Below, one piece after another: positions 24,312 to 36,998 of a DNA stretch of 64,000 nt; position 1 is the stretch's first letter, and every line of letters begins with the position of its first letter. Under the pieces are notes generated by a model. That model did not search any database, was not told the origin of the DNA, and saw only the letters and a list, made by a program, of their open reading frames with translations. The position numbers were made by a program, and so were the translations under genes. The DNA is from Nageia nagi (lineage: Eukaryota; Pinophyta), in contig JBITNC010000001.1 in assembly GCA_050084985.1 (NCBI GenBank), positions 143,716,001 to 143,780,000 of the forward strand, in the 5' to 3' direction.

Positions 24312-26637
24312 AAGGATTAAACATAGTTCGCTAAGTTTTGTTGAAGAAAGTGATAGAAAAGATAATTTATATCTCTTTTCTCTTCTAAGAAATGAAAATA
24401 AATCAATTCTATAACATGCATACTACTTTTTCAGTACTATCTAAAGGAATTTAAACCTTTTTCAACTTTCAAGTTTCTCAAACAATGTCAAGCATGAAGT
24501 TATGAGGACTCATTTAGTTATTATCCAAAAATTAATCATACTTCTAGAGATAATTTCCTTCACTAATTAGTTTTGAGGAAAGAAAATCAACTTCCCAATC
24601 AAGGTATAACTGTATATTTAGAATCCTAACACTTATTTTCACTTCATAAAAATATGTAGGAAAGCAAAACTCAAGTATTCTCATAGTTCAAGAATCTATG
24701 ACCTGATTCTCTTAGGATTTTACCTAATTTTGTAGTTAGAAATTTTAGTATTTTAACAAGTTTAACATCAAAGTTTCCATGATAAACTTGTTTAGACACC
24801 AAAAGTTTGATTCAAAACTTAAGACAAATTCATCTCATATATAAGTTTGAAGATAATAATAAAATTTCTTTCAAGGAAAAAGTTAAAATATTTAAATCAT
24901 AATATATATTTTCCAACAATACATGGTTTCTCAAGAAAAATTAATTATCACAAGAAAATATCCTTTTTCCAATTCTATATTTCAATAGTTTTCTACTTTA
25001 TTTAACTAAGGTTCTCAATCTACTTATTGAATCTCATTACCTTAGATTAAAAATATTCCATTTAGGAATAGTGTATGATTCTCATGGTCCAAAGTCTTAT
25101 CACATGACCACTTTCAAAAAGTGCAATTATTTATTCACTTTATAACAATGTAATATATCATCATATGCTACAGTCACAAATACATCACTAAGCTTTGATA
25201 GAGTCTTCCCATAAAGATATCTATCTATGACCATTGATTAATCCATCCTAAATCTTCATAATTCATTTGAGGATTATCAACCCATATTATGCATATATCT
25301 ATGATTCTCCATGAATCGATCTATCATAATGGATTGTTAATTGCAAACATTTTTCCCTTAAGCTTTCAATTCCACATTGATCCCTTGGAAATACCTAAAA
25401 GTGGTATTTAGTAATGTGGTCCAACTTTAGGTCTTCAACCATCCTTTCCTGTTGTCACATCCCATGTAGCCAACATTCAATTTATCATTTTTATGAGATA
25501 AAATCTATGGTCTATTTATGAAAAAAAAAAACTAAAATGGTCATAAGTATTTCCTATTTTCAACAACCATTAAAAGATTTTTCTATTCCCAAAAATAGGA
25601 ACATTAAACACTCAAAGGAATTATTCAAGTTATCTCAAATCCATTTTTAACAACATCTAATAGTTTCATAACATATGAAAACTAACATCAATTGTAACAT
25701 ACACCTATTCATCTAGGTAGTCATGATCATTTTTACATATCTGATTTTGGAAATAATTCAAAAAGATAATAGCAAAATGCTTCTAACAAAAGTACAAGCA
25801 TTAATAAAATCACTAGCTCAAATTTAGTTACCTAAATTTGAATTATAAGTGTTAATCCACTAATTTTGTTTAACTCAAAATAAAATTGACAACTTATAAA
25901 TAATATACCTCATCTTCATCCATGAAGTTTCCTAGAATGTTGTTGCAACTTCACTCTAACAACATGTAATTATATCCTCACATAAATAATTACCATAAGC
26001 CATGATCTACTTCTACACTTTTATAAGAATAATGAACATTCATTGTAATCTCATTTACTAAAGCAATCATTGGAGACAAGGCTAGTCTTATATTAAGGTT
26101 GACATCAAATGTTACTTCTTCCCAAAAGTTCAACATTTTAGCATTACTAAAGTTAGATTCTTAAATCCTATCTCTTAATGCAATTCAACTTAACTTATCT
26201 GTTCCTATAGATAAAATTAACAAGATTCAACATATCAAGAATTTACCTTCCTTATAATCCTAAAATGTCTAACATTATCTTTTTTCAAAGCACTGACTCC
26301 TTAAATATGTCACATCCCAAAATTTTTGCATTCTATAATATCAAATATGGTTATCAGCATACAAGCATGTATAATATTATTCCACAAATAATCCATTCAT
26401 CCTATCCTAAAAAGGATAACTATGTAGTTAGCATCTAAACATTAGATAGCTAAACAATTTGAGAAAAACAATTATAGAGATTATTCTATATATAATATCT
26501 TTATCAAGAACACAAAATGAAAATGTTTTGCCATCTTTTCTTCTCAATTTTCTTACTTGTATGCATTATCAAACATACCTAAACCTATCACATATTTGCA
26601 AAAGGTAGTTAGCCTAATAGGTCCAAGCACTTTAACA

Positions 26638-26654
26638 TGATCTTTGATACCAAT
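26638..26654 (-). other. Primer-binding site of the LARD-like element
   Basis: Minus-strand TTGGTATCAAAGATC directly after the 5' LTR end. It resembles the initiator-methionine tRNA complement TGGTATCAGAGC used by most plant LTR retrotransposons, with changes after the eighth matching base. Confidence 0.65.
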
Positions 26655-29600
26655 TTAAGAGACCACAAGTCTCAACAAAAAAAAAAATTTCTTCGTAGTC
26701 ATTAAAACTACAAAAACTTTAATTATTAGGGTTCATTTGCCTTACACTTATTTTACATAAATCATAATCATAATTACACATTAGATTTATTAGGTCCATA
26801 TATTCATTTAATTTACTCATACATTTTTTTGATTTTAGTTAATCATACAATTCAATGAAATGCTAAACCAAAATGATACATAAACATTTAATCTATAAGA
26901 TAATTCCATAACAACATAGTTTGAGCTAAACTCAAGAAAAACCCTAGGCATTTTTTCACAAGGTAAATCCTTGGTATCTATTCTACCTAAAAATATTATT
27001 ATTATCATCATGATATATCATTTTTGCAAAACTTATCTCTATACGAGCATACATTTTCTCCCCTCATGATGGCATTACCAAACTAGATCCACCTAGTGTA
27101 TCATGGTTAGTTTGTTATAATAATCTCAATAAACAAGGCATAAATGGAATCATAATAATAAACAAATGCTACCTTTCCTTAATCAAACAATAAGGTTTAA
27201 AGTAACATAGCAATATGAAATTATATTGATCCCTTCTTAAGTGTGTCTCCAAGCACTAGGGATCCAACACTTAAAACACCACTATGAACTAATGAGTATG
27301 TAAAATATGGACATCATCATAACCCCTACCACCAATTAAAGATATAATATATACATCAAGATATTATCACCAATTGGACTAGATAACAATTAGATGTATT
27401 ATATTATTCAATTCTACCTCAAATAGAATAAAGATAATAATTAACATAATACACTAAGCCAACATAGCCATTTCATTTCTCTTCGATCTATACCAACTTT
27501 ATAGAAATCACCCTATGGATTCCTAAAGTTACTAAGTAATGATAAAATCATTACAAAGATTTACTTTCCTAAAATATCAATGATCAAATTCTACAACCAA
27601 CTTCAAAATTTGATTCTTCTAATTATTGAACATAGCTTTCAATCCCTAAGGATAGCATTCCTAATCACATGAATCCATTTGGCAACAACTCATACAATTT
27701 CCATATTCTAGGCTAGATAATTGCTAAGTATCTAAGGACTAAGCTTGCCATATTATACATAAACATCTCCTTATTCCTATCAAGAATACAAACATTCAAG
27801 GTTTAAGCAAGCTATCAACCCTTAGTGTAAAGATACATAACAAATAAACATTTAGATAAACTATAAACTTTATGAATATTTCCAATAGGCCATTGTTAAG
27901 TATCTATAACCTAAATTTAGTCTCTTATGTTACCCATAAAGTCATCAAAAGAGATTTAACATCTGACTCATGGATTATGTATCAGTCAAATGTTTAAGAG
28001 AAAGGTAATTAATCTTCACTTTGCACCAAAAGTAGATAATTTATAAGGATCATAAGATTTCAACTTGACAATTAAGGTGTCAAACATCCCCTAAATAGAT
28101 CTTCATACCAATATCAAAAACTAATTTCTCTAACATAAATATATCAACTATCCTTTCTAAACATGAATATCATTAAAGTATCTACTTTATGATTATGCAA
28201 TATTAATAAAATCTTAATCCTAAAATTTAAGTTTATTATTATACAAATATCATCAATTTCTATTCTTCTAACCAATTTTTGATTTAAATGAAAAGAAACC
28301 CTTATATATATATATATATAACATAACCTTATTTAATTCCATATAAACTACCTACTTTAATAATAAATCTAAATCACATTATAGGTAGAACAAAGTTATC
28401 CATTAGACAGAAATTACTAGTATTATATTAATTTTAAATTAATATGATTATGAATAATTATTTAAATCATTAATTTAAACAATTATCTTTTTCCAATTAA
28501 TATTTAATCTCAACTAAATATTTTTCCTCTTACCTTCTATGGTGTAAGGGCATCTTCAATAGAATCTGACATGAAATGCATGTCGAAAACCTTTGAGTAC
28601 CATCTCAACATTAAGCTAGATATAACACCGATAATGCTATCCAAGCACCTCTCTGTTTAACATTGAATTGCAATGGAAATACTTTCCCTCACATTGCATG
28701 ATACAAGCATTGTATTTGGAATTCCCTCTACTTTTTCCTGACATACAAGGTAATACCCATCTCAAATTCAAATAATAAAAGACTGTATTTAGTATGACCC
28801 CACTATCTTTGCAATACAAAACACATGTATCACCTTGCTTCCATCATTTCATATCTTTTAGAGCTCCCACAGTTTCACATAATGTAATAATGCTAACAAG
28901 ATTTCAGAGTTTGGCTTATCACCTGACGATTCTTGCATGAGGCTAGGATCATTCATTTATTTCTTTTGAGAAGGAATGAACTAGAATAAAATTGATAATG
29001 TTTTGGAGTTTGGATTTACACCTTATGAATGCGAGTGCTAAAAGCATATATTTCTAGCAATCAATATATTCTCTAATATTGTATCTACATCCTGCATATT
29101 GTTAAACTAGTCGTACCCTTCTCTACGCTTCCATATTTCATACTATAATCTTCCAGCACACTCACAGGCCAACTTTTGATAGATATATATTGATAAAGGG
29201 GATTTAATCTAATATATCCTCCGTACAGAACTCCCATTTCAATGCATATCACAAAGAAGGTAATTATCATTAGCCATACTTTCAAAAATTAAATCTATTT
29301 TTCTCTCTTATGATCCTACTATCCATAGTGGCACGCGTTGGAGGAATATGATAAAGATTACAGAGTTTGACTTTCTTTTTTTAACCCATGCATCAGTTAT
29401 TTTTTTATAAAATATACAGGGAGTTTTTTTTAATCATTTCACCATGCCTTCGAAAGGATCTCCTTTTCAAAATTCTAGTGATCCATTTTTTTATGAAAAC
29501 TCTACATGTACGTAGTATTCTAGGAATAATAAAAACTCTTAAAAAGCATGTCTCGTCCACTTTGTACCATGTCTCTCCCCATACTCCAATATCAAAGGTT

Positions 29601-30169
29601 GTTTTTAGAGGTGATGCAACCACTCATAGCATAACCCTCGAGATTCCCTCTAGAATGAGTCACATGACTCTATTAATTGACTCACCATCACTATCGCTGA
29701 GTCCTCCCTCTCCAACATTCTTGACTCATCATAACTCTCTATTACGGAGCTCATGCATGAGGGACACAATCAGTTGTTGAGCTTAAATAGTTTACTTCCA
29801 CTTTTCATATTTGTTAAAGAAAATTTAACACAAGATTAGGGGTCTCTTAAAATATAGCCATATCAAATAATAAAAGTCAATATTTTCATAATATTATTCA
29901 AATACTTTTTTAAAAGACACATGTTAAGAATTTAAATAATAAATACTTTTCAATTAGATCTCTAGTTTTAAAACATAAGATCTTTGATAAATGATTTAAT
30001 AATTTAAATTCAACAATATTAAAGTTAAGCACTTACTATCGAAAAGCTTATGAAAAGTTAAAGCACTTACTATCCTCATACTAACCAAGCCATAAATAAT
30101 CATTATCATTTCCTTTCATTGAAATGAAATATCTCATGAACACAATAGTACCAAAAGTGGTCCATGACA
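26655..30169 (-). repeat. 5' LTR of the LARD-like element
   Basis: 3.5 kb partner of 20759-24299. The outer edge (30169) abuts a gypsy reverse transcriptase. A conserved TATTTAA box is at 29783-29789. Short ORFs inside, such as 29388-29780, are not conserved in the partner LTR and are not considered genes. Confidence 0.8.
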
Positions 30170-30189
30170 TGTATGGACTTATGATGATA

Positions 30190-31884
30190 TTAAGAGACAT
30201 GATAAAAAGTGTTAGTCAACATATCATTGAGCTCATTTTTGGTGTTAGAACTTCTTGATAGAACCAAAGACTAGTTAACCTTAATATTGAAGAAGCAATG
30301 AAAGCTAGAATCATTTATCCTATTAGGAACTCTACTTGGGTTGTGAATCTAATGCCTATAAAAAAGAATAACAGAGATATCATACTCTATTTTGATTTCA
30401 AAAACATGAATCAAATCTCTCAAGGATAATTATCCTCTTCCTCTAATGGAATAAGTTCTACAAACTATTACTAGATCATGTTGCTTTTCAATGATAAATG
30501 AATTTTTAGGATTCAATCAAATATGGATATGTGATGAGGATTAGCGTAAGACATATTTCACCACCAAATGGGGAACTTTTTCTTTCCAAATAATGCCCTT
30601 TTGCATGTCAAATGATTATGCTATATTTCAATGGGGAGTGGACCATGCATTTGGTGAGTTGATCAATAAGATCATATTGGTTTATCTTGATAACATTGCT
30701 ATATTTTATAAGGATAGAAAGGATCATGTTGATCATCTCAAATAACTTTTTGAAAAATTCAAATAATTAGGAATTTTTATTAACCTAAAGAACTATATAT
30801 TTATGGTCATCCAAGGTAAATGTTTTGGTCATATTGTATCATATGAGGGGTTAGCCATAGATCTAGATACGGTAAAATCTATTAAGGCATTTCCACTACC
30901 ATCAAATAAAAAAGCTTTGTAATCCTTCTTGGGGAAAGTTAATTTTGTAATAAAGTTCATAAATGATTTCTCCAAGATAGTGATACCTATCATAACAATG
31001 TTGAAGAAATTTGTACAATTCAAATGATCCTCCAAAGTAAAATAAGGCTTCCATAATATCAAAAAGGCTATAGTGAAATCCTTGATCCTCAAAAATCTAA
31101 TTTTTCTAAGGATTTCATCATGTATGCACATGAAGCAGCCATTGTTTCCTTGAAAAATGATAGAGAGGAAGATAATCCCATTGCTTCACATAACTAGAAG
31201 CTCCATGCTCATCAAGAAAGATACTATTTTATTGAGAAATAAGTATTTGTTATCATGAAGGGAATCAAGAAATTTAAACATTATTTTTCTCAAACCTAAA
31301 TTCTAGTTTACACTATTCACTTGGATGTTAGGAATTACATTATACAAGATGACTTGGGATAAGGAAAACCTGATTGGGCTAATAAGATTCTAGAATTTGC
31401 TAATGAAATTAAGCTAAATAAGCTTTTCCAAGGAAGAGCTCTTTATGAGAGCATCGCAATGGAAGCCCAAATAGTTATTATCATTAATGAGATGCAATAT
31501 AATCAAGAGACAAATCGGATCAAATAGTTTGGTACCTATTTAAGGACTGGAAAAGCTCTAGAATCATTTGACAAATCTTAGAGAAGAAGATTTAGATTAC
31601 AAGATTTGAATCACATGCTAGTTAATAATTATTTGAATAGAAAAAGCTTCATTGGAACTCTATTGAGATATATATCCCAGAATGAAGCTAGAATAATATT
31701 ATATGAATTCCATCATGGATTTTTTGGAGGTTATTTCTCTAGGCATACTATTATGGCTAAATTATTATAAGTAGGTTATTATTTACCTATTGTATTCTAA
31801 TATTCAACCAAAATAGCCCAAGAATATGATAAATGCAATAGATTTGTTGGAAAAGGAAGAAAAAATATTCTAGCAATGGTTCTT
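30190..31884 (+). pseudogene. Ty3/gypsy pol, 5' part: RT, RNase H and integrase zinc domain
   Basis: Plus-strand RT motifs: IIYPIRNSTWVVNLMPIKK near 30310, ILYFDFKNMNQIS near 30390, then QIMPF-like sequence (now interrupted), and the catalytic box as VYLDNIAIF near 30680-30706, where YLDD has become YLDN. GHIVSYEGLAIDLDTVKSI follows near 30825-30890. RNase H: SKDFIMYAHEAA near 31107 and KLHAHQERYYFIEK near 31200. The integrase zinc-binding region near 31680-31850 has ARIILYEFHHGFFGG, YYLP and CNRFVGKGRKN. The frame stops exactly at the target duplication of a DNA transposon (31885-31893) and resumes at 41765. No archaeal-type RNase H is present, so this is not the Tat lineage. Many stops and frameshifts. 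Confidence 0.88.
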
Positions 31885-31893
31885 AAATTTTAT
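31885..31893. repeat. 9-bp target site duplication of the MULE, left copy
   Basis: AAATTTTAT, identical to 41756-41764. Nine-base duplications are characteristic of Mutator-like elements. Confidence 0.9.
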
Positions 31894-32917
31894 GGCTAAA
31901 GCTATCCTCCCTCTAAATTCATGCATATATGCCCATATTATATAAAAATATATGTTGGGCATATATGCATTTTTCCACCATCATCCTCCACCCAATTCCT
32001 CTATTCTAATAGACTATATATTGGACATATATAGAAAAATATAGTATGGGCATATATGGAAATCCTCCTCCACTTTGTTGCCCCTTTCCTCCACTCCTTC
32101 ACTGAGCCAATATACCATGGATGTATATGAGTTAGGTATGTTATGGCCATATATACCAACTGTTTAATTCAAAAATTTTGAGGTGAAATATATATCATGG
32201 GCATATAGTAGTTGATATATCAAGGGTGTATATATTAAACTTAAAATTTCAAGATTTTAAGGCTCAATATATTATGGGAATATATGCTTTGATATATTAC
32301 GGGCTTATATGCTTGTATATAAAAAATTCAAAATTTTTGAAGTGTCAGATATCATGGGCATATTTGTTGAACTTAATATTTCAAAATTTTAAAGATCAAT
32401 ATATTATGGGTGTATATGCTTTAATATATTTTAAAAATTGCCTTCATGTTTTATACTATATGAGGGACGTATATGGTAGTTGATATATGAAGGGTGTGTA
32501 TGTTAAAGTTAAAATTTCAAGATTTGAAGGCTTAATATATTATGGGCGTATATGCTTGAAATATGGTATCTTAATATATTATGGGCATATATGCATGAAA
32601 TATGGTTTCTTAGTATAAACATTTCAAAAACTTTGAGGTGGAATATATTGTGGGTGTATAGTGGTTGATATATCTTGGGCATATATGTTGAACTTAAAAT
32701 TTTAAGGTTAAATATATCATGGATGTATATGCTTTGATATATTATGGGCATATATGCATTGATATGTTATGCACATATATGCTTGATATATGTATATTAA
32801 ATCATGGGTGTATATGTCATGAAAAAAATGTTAAATAGATCATTGGTCACATTTGGGGTGTGTATTTAAACACATTCAAGGCATGTCTACAATTTCTACC
32901 AAAATCATAATCGTATA
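31894..32917. repeat. Left terminal inverted repeat of the MULE
   Basis: Inverted copy of 40765-41755, starting at the end motif and running to the phrase ATTCAAGGCATG...AATCATAATCGTATAT. It is studded with variants of ATATTATGGGCATATATGC (at least a dozen), many carrying the palindrome GCATATATGC. A central part is copied again in direct orientation just inside the TIR at 32918-33220. Confidence 0.88.
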
Positions 32918-33220
32918 TGTTAAACTTAAAATTTCAAGATTTTAAGGCTCCATATAGTAGTTAATATATCAAGGCGTATATGATAAACTTAAAATTTTAA
33001 GATTTTAAGGCTCAATATATTGTGGGCGTATATGTTTGATATATTACGGGCACATATGCTTGTATAAAAAAAAATTCAAAATTTTTGAAGTGTAGGATAT
33101 CATGGGCATATATGCTTTAATATATTTTAAAGAATCATATTCATATTTTATACTATATGAGGGGTGTATATGGACATTAAATCATGTGTGTATATGTCAT
33201 GACCTAAAATTTAAAAAAAA
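32918..33220. repeat. Direct duplication of an internal TIR segment
   Basis: Repeats the order of phrases of 32226-32500 (cttaaaatttcaagattttaaggctc, then the atattacgggc and gaagtgtaggatatcatgggc phrases). It has no counterpart beside the right TIR, so it arose in the left half after the element formed. Confidence 0.7.
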
Positions 33221-33407
33221 AATAGAATTGATATATCATTGGTATATGTAACATTGACTATAACACAAGCGTATATTGCTAGCATAAATTAAATTTAAAA
33301 ACTATTTACATATCATGGGAGTGTATTATTCATATAAATTAAATTTAAAAATTGTTCACCAACCTCAAGGAAAATGTATGTGCTACCTATTGCATGCAAA
33401 ACCCTCC

Positions 33408-33539
33408 CTCTTTCATTGCAAAAGCTAAAGCTTTTTGCTACAGAAGCTCAACCTTTTTGTTACAGAATCTCAGCTTTTTATTGTAAAAACTTGATCCTTT
33501 TGCTATAGAATCTTGTCCCTCTCGTTGCGGAAGCTTAAC
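33408..33539. repeat. 22-bp tandem repeat, about six copies
   Basis: Variants of CTTTTTGCTACAGAAGCTCAAC start at 33408, 33431, 33453, 33474, 33497 and 33518, spaced 21-23 bases. The copies are diverged. Confidence 0.7.
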
Positions 33540-33547
33540 CCTTATAA

Positions 33548-33830
33548 GCATGTAGTTTTTCACCATTTTGCATGCATTTTTTTTTCATGGATTCCTAGTT
33601 TTTTTAATTGATTTGATTGGACTATTGTTGCCTTTTGTTGCATTCTATGAAACTATATTTGCATGATGTATATTATTAAAAAAATCATGGTATGTAGGTT
33701 TTCACCATTTTGCATGCATATTTTTTTTTATGGATTCCTAGTTTTTTTAATCGATTTGGTTGGACTACTACTGCTTTTTGTTGCATTCTATGAAACTGTA
33801 TTTGCATTATGCATATTGTCAATAACAATC
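33548..33830. repeat. 141-bp tandem duplication
   Basis: Two copies (33548-33688 and 33689-33830), both running from gcatgtag or gtatgtag through ttttcaccattttgcatgca to aatcatgg, about 90 % alike by eye. Confidence 0.85.
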
Positions 33831-36800
33831 ATGGGCCTATTGCATTCTTCCATATTTTTTGCATAAATTTCTATCAAGTTTCTCTTTTCTAATTGTGGGT
33901 TCTTTGATTTCTTTAGCTTATTCAATTATTCTTCATACCCCAAACTACAATCAAAGTTAGAGACCTGATAAAAAGACTACTACTTTCTTTGCACCCTATG
34001 TTTCCTAGACAGCTAGTAGGATCTAAAATTTTCTTTCTGATTAGATTCTTTTGATTAGTATTTTCCTTTGTTTTATGGCACGTACTTTTCTTTGATCTCT
34101 CTTCTTTTTTCTAATATTCAATGCTCTTGCCTCTATAAATGCAATCTTTGATGTATGTATAAAATTGTGATCTTTGGCATTATATATTGATAATATGTTT
34201 GATTATTCTCTTAAAAACTTATGGAACAAAGTTCAGATAGTATTTTTAGAATTTAATTCACAATGACATTGAAATGTCATAGAATTTTTAATCTACTTAT
34301 CCAAGATGTCGAACGAAAACAACTCTTTTCTTGCAAGGATTTAACTTGGATAAGAATACCATGCATCAAAGGAAATACAGATTGTCATTGTTGTCAACAA
34401 ACATTGATAGAAATGTTCAGTATTTGCATAAGTACTTTAAGTATGCATGAGTTTTGGTTTGATGCTCTATTGAAGATGACAATTTATGTAAAGATACAAA
34501 AAGCGTTAAGTGCTAAAATCCTCAAAGTGATCAAAATCCATAAGTGTGTTTGTCATATCGACATGATGTAAATGAGTTTGTTTTATGTTAACAAGTGTGG
34601 ATGCAACGTTGGAATGATCGGTTGCTTTGTTTGTGCTTTGGTGGAGGTGTATGTGCATAATTGGCTGTGTCAAACTGATTTGAATTGTCATTTTGCAAGA
34701 GGTCCTTTGTACAACTCGCGAGGAATTACATCTTGAAATTAATACTAGAGGTATATCAAAGTACATTAAAATTATGTGTTCAATTTCATCGCAATCAGAG
34801 TTGAGAGAAAAAAGTTGTTACTTTCAGAAAATGAATTTGAATTACTTTTTCCAATTTTTGACAATTTTGTGGGACAGCCATAAAATGCCAAAAATGTTGA
34901 TCAAATATAAGTTTTTTTCAAAATGTGATATTGTTTCATCTTTAGATTACAAAAATAAACAAGTTTTCATTTTAGAGTGTCGCGATTTGAGATCCTTAAG
35001 TACGAGTAACTATAGATTGTTAATTCTTTGAATGTTAAGTGTTTGAAGGAATGTCTTTGAAATTAATGTTGGAGCCTACTTTGTCAGAGATACAGTAAGC
35101 AATTCGTGATGAGTTAAAGGCTAAAATTTTTAGTTAAGGTATTCAGATGTATCATGAATATGTGTATAAAATTTTGGTCCAATCTGACACCCGAGCACGA
35201 AACGGCAGCAATTGCAAAATGCTAACTTATCAACTTTTCTAGTTTTTTTTTCCAGTTTTAGCGTGCAAAACTGTTCGACGAAATTTGCATGAGAAAAATG
35301 ATTTTTCTTATTATGACATAACGGAGCTACAAATTGTTTAATAAAATTTCACTTTGAGAATTGAAGAGAAGGCATGAGAATTGCTTGATTCAACGCCTCT
35401 TTGGGAAGCTTTTGGTGGTTGTGAGATGTTCAATTAATGAGCGATAGATTTGAGATGTGAACTGTTTGACAAAATGCTTCTTCATATCTTTTAGTTCAGT
35501 GATCAGCAGTAAGGTAAATTTGAATTGATTGTAGAAATATCCTTCAATTCTCCATTACTATAAATTTCTTAGAGTATCGATTGATAATTCAGATTACCAT
35601 AGTTGTTGTGTATATGTGTCGGTGTATGTGGTAGCTTGGAGAAGGCATGCGAATGGTATGTTGTAAGTTGTAGTTCATACATGAGTTTAAGATTACCGTA
35701 ACTATCCTTCTTTGAATAGGATTCACCATATATAGGGGCACCATCAAGAACAAATACAAAAAGGAGATATTTCCCAACTGATTGAACCATGTACTGTTTG
35801 CACAACATACAAATACGAAATCGAGTGTGTCACTTTTTTTTTTGTTATTTCAATCTTGTAAAAACTAAATGCATTAAACATGCCTCATTGAATTGTTTAA
35901 TTCCATAAGTAGAGAGTTGGCCGCCTCGCTAAAAAAATGAACTTAAGACATGCTACAATGTTTGATCATGAAAATACCATTTTGCTGACTTCAATAACTT
36001 TTATCTTAAATATATTGTATATAATAGAAGATTTACAAATTGCACAATCATTTCCTCCAGACTTCAAATAAATTGACATTGCTTTTCCATTACACAATTG
36101 TTCCAGTTTGGTACTGTTTGAACTTCGAAGTATGTTGTCTTCACTTTACACTTAAAGAAAAGTTGTCAGTGTATCTTTCACTAAGACTAGAACTGGAAAG
36201 TGATACAATTTAGGTATAAGAAAGTTTGTCAAATACCACCAGCATTCAGAAGTTTTTGGCATCTTGATTTTTATGACTTCACTGAATTCTTTGTTGTAAA
36301 CTCATATCTTCTCCAACCAGCTTGTTATTTAATATCAAGATAAGTATATGATGGTGAACTGGTGACTAGGCAATACAAATTTGTAAAGAATTATGGAGGA
36401 TCAATAAAAACTCACTCATGTGCACAAGCTTGTTATTTGTTTAGGTTCAAGGACAAAAATGTACACAAGACATATTTAGCTTCTTCGGTCATATGAATTT
36501 AGAATACATCTACAGTTTTCATGCACTCTCATAAATCATTTTTGCTTATAAAAAAAAGTGTATAAATATATTTATTTGGTGTAAATCAAAATAGATATTT
36601 AATTGCTAAAATGTGGAAAGTATGTTGAATTTGCTGGTAAGGAAGTTGATACAATTCCTTGCTAGAAGGCATATTTAGAGAGCTTAAGAATGAATGTTAC
36701 TTTATGCTAAACTTTTTCATATGTAAGCTGCTAAATTTGAAAATTCTCCTTAATTCAAGTCTCTGAAAATATAATTGAAAATTCTCCTTAATACAAGACA

Positions 36801-36998
36801 TATAATTACATTGAAGAAACTCTAACATTGTAAAAGAATAATCTACTACAATGATAGGAATTTCTCATAATAAAACCATGGTAGATAGGAGATACATCTA
36901 TATTACATGTGGAAAAAATACATGTCCATGTAAAACAAAAGTATGAATGAAGAAAAATATTTTTAAATTGAATTCTTTGATACAACATCAAGATTACA
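33831..36998. other. MULE interior, unassigned, possibly captured sequence
   Basis: This 3.1-kb block differs in texture from the AT-only surroundings. It has CG-containing phrases (acccgagcacgaaacggcagc near 35190) and open stretches such as 34263-34571 and 34693-35031 on +. None is recognised, no splice pattern is convincing, and no transposase motif is seen. MULEs are known to carry captured host-gene pieces; that is only a possibility here. Confidence 0.3.

Larger units (their letters stand above)
24300..26654 (-). other. Internal domain of the LARD-like element, non-coding
   Basis: 2355 bases between the LTRs. Neither strand shows gag, protease, RT, RNase H or integrase motifs, and no ORF of 60 codons occurs. 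It begins (minus strand) with the primer-binding-like site and ends with a purine tract. Confidence 0.65.
20759..30169 (-). mobile_element. Large non-coding LTR element (LARD-like)
   Basis: Two direct repeats of 3.5 kb (20759-24299 and 26655-30169) flank 2355 bases without coding sequence. On the minus strand the repeats start TGTCATGGACCA (or TTTCATGGACCA) and end ..GTCTCTTACA (or TTAAA). A primer-binding-like site follows the 5' LTR (26638-26654). A purine tract precedes the 3' LTR (24301-24311). Large LTRs with a non-coding core are the definition of LARD elements, which rely on proteins of other elements. No target duplication is visible (AGCTT on the left, TGTAT on the right). The flanks are unrelated retroelement pieces, so the copy may be a recombination product. 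Confidence 0.75.

Noticed and set aside
29388-29780. 130-codon + strand open stretch
   Set aside because: It lies in the LARD LTR on the strand opposite to its transcription and is broken in the partner LTR.
20759-30169. Simple segmental duplication instead of LTRs
   Set aside because: TG...CA-type tips, an adjacent tRNA-primer-like site and a purine tract in the correct places make the LTR explanation better, although the missing target duplication keeps some doubt.
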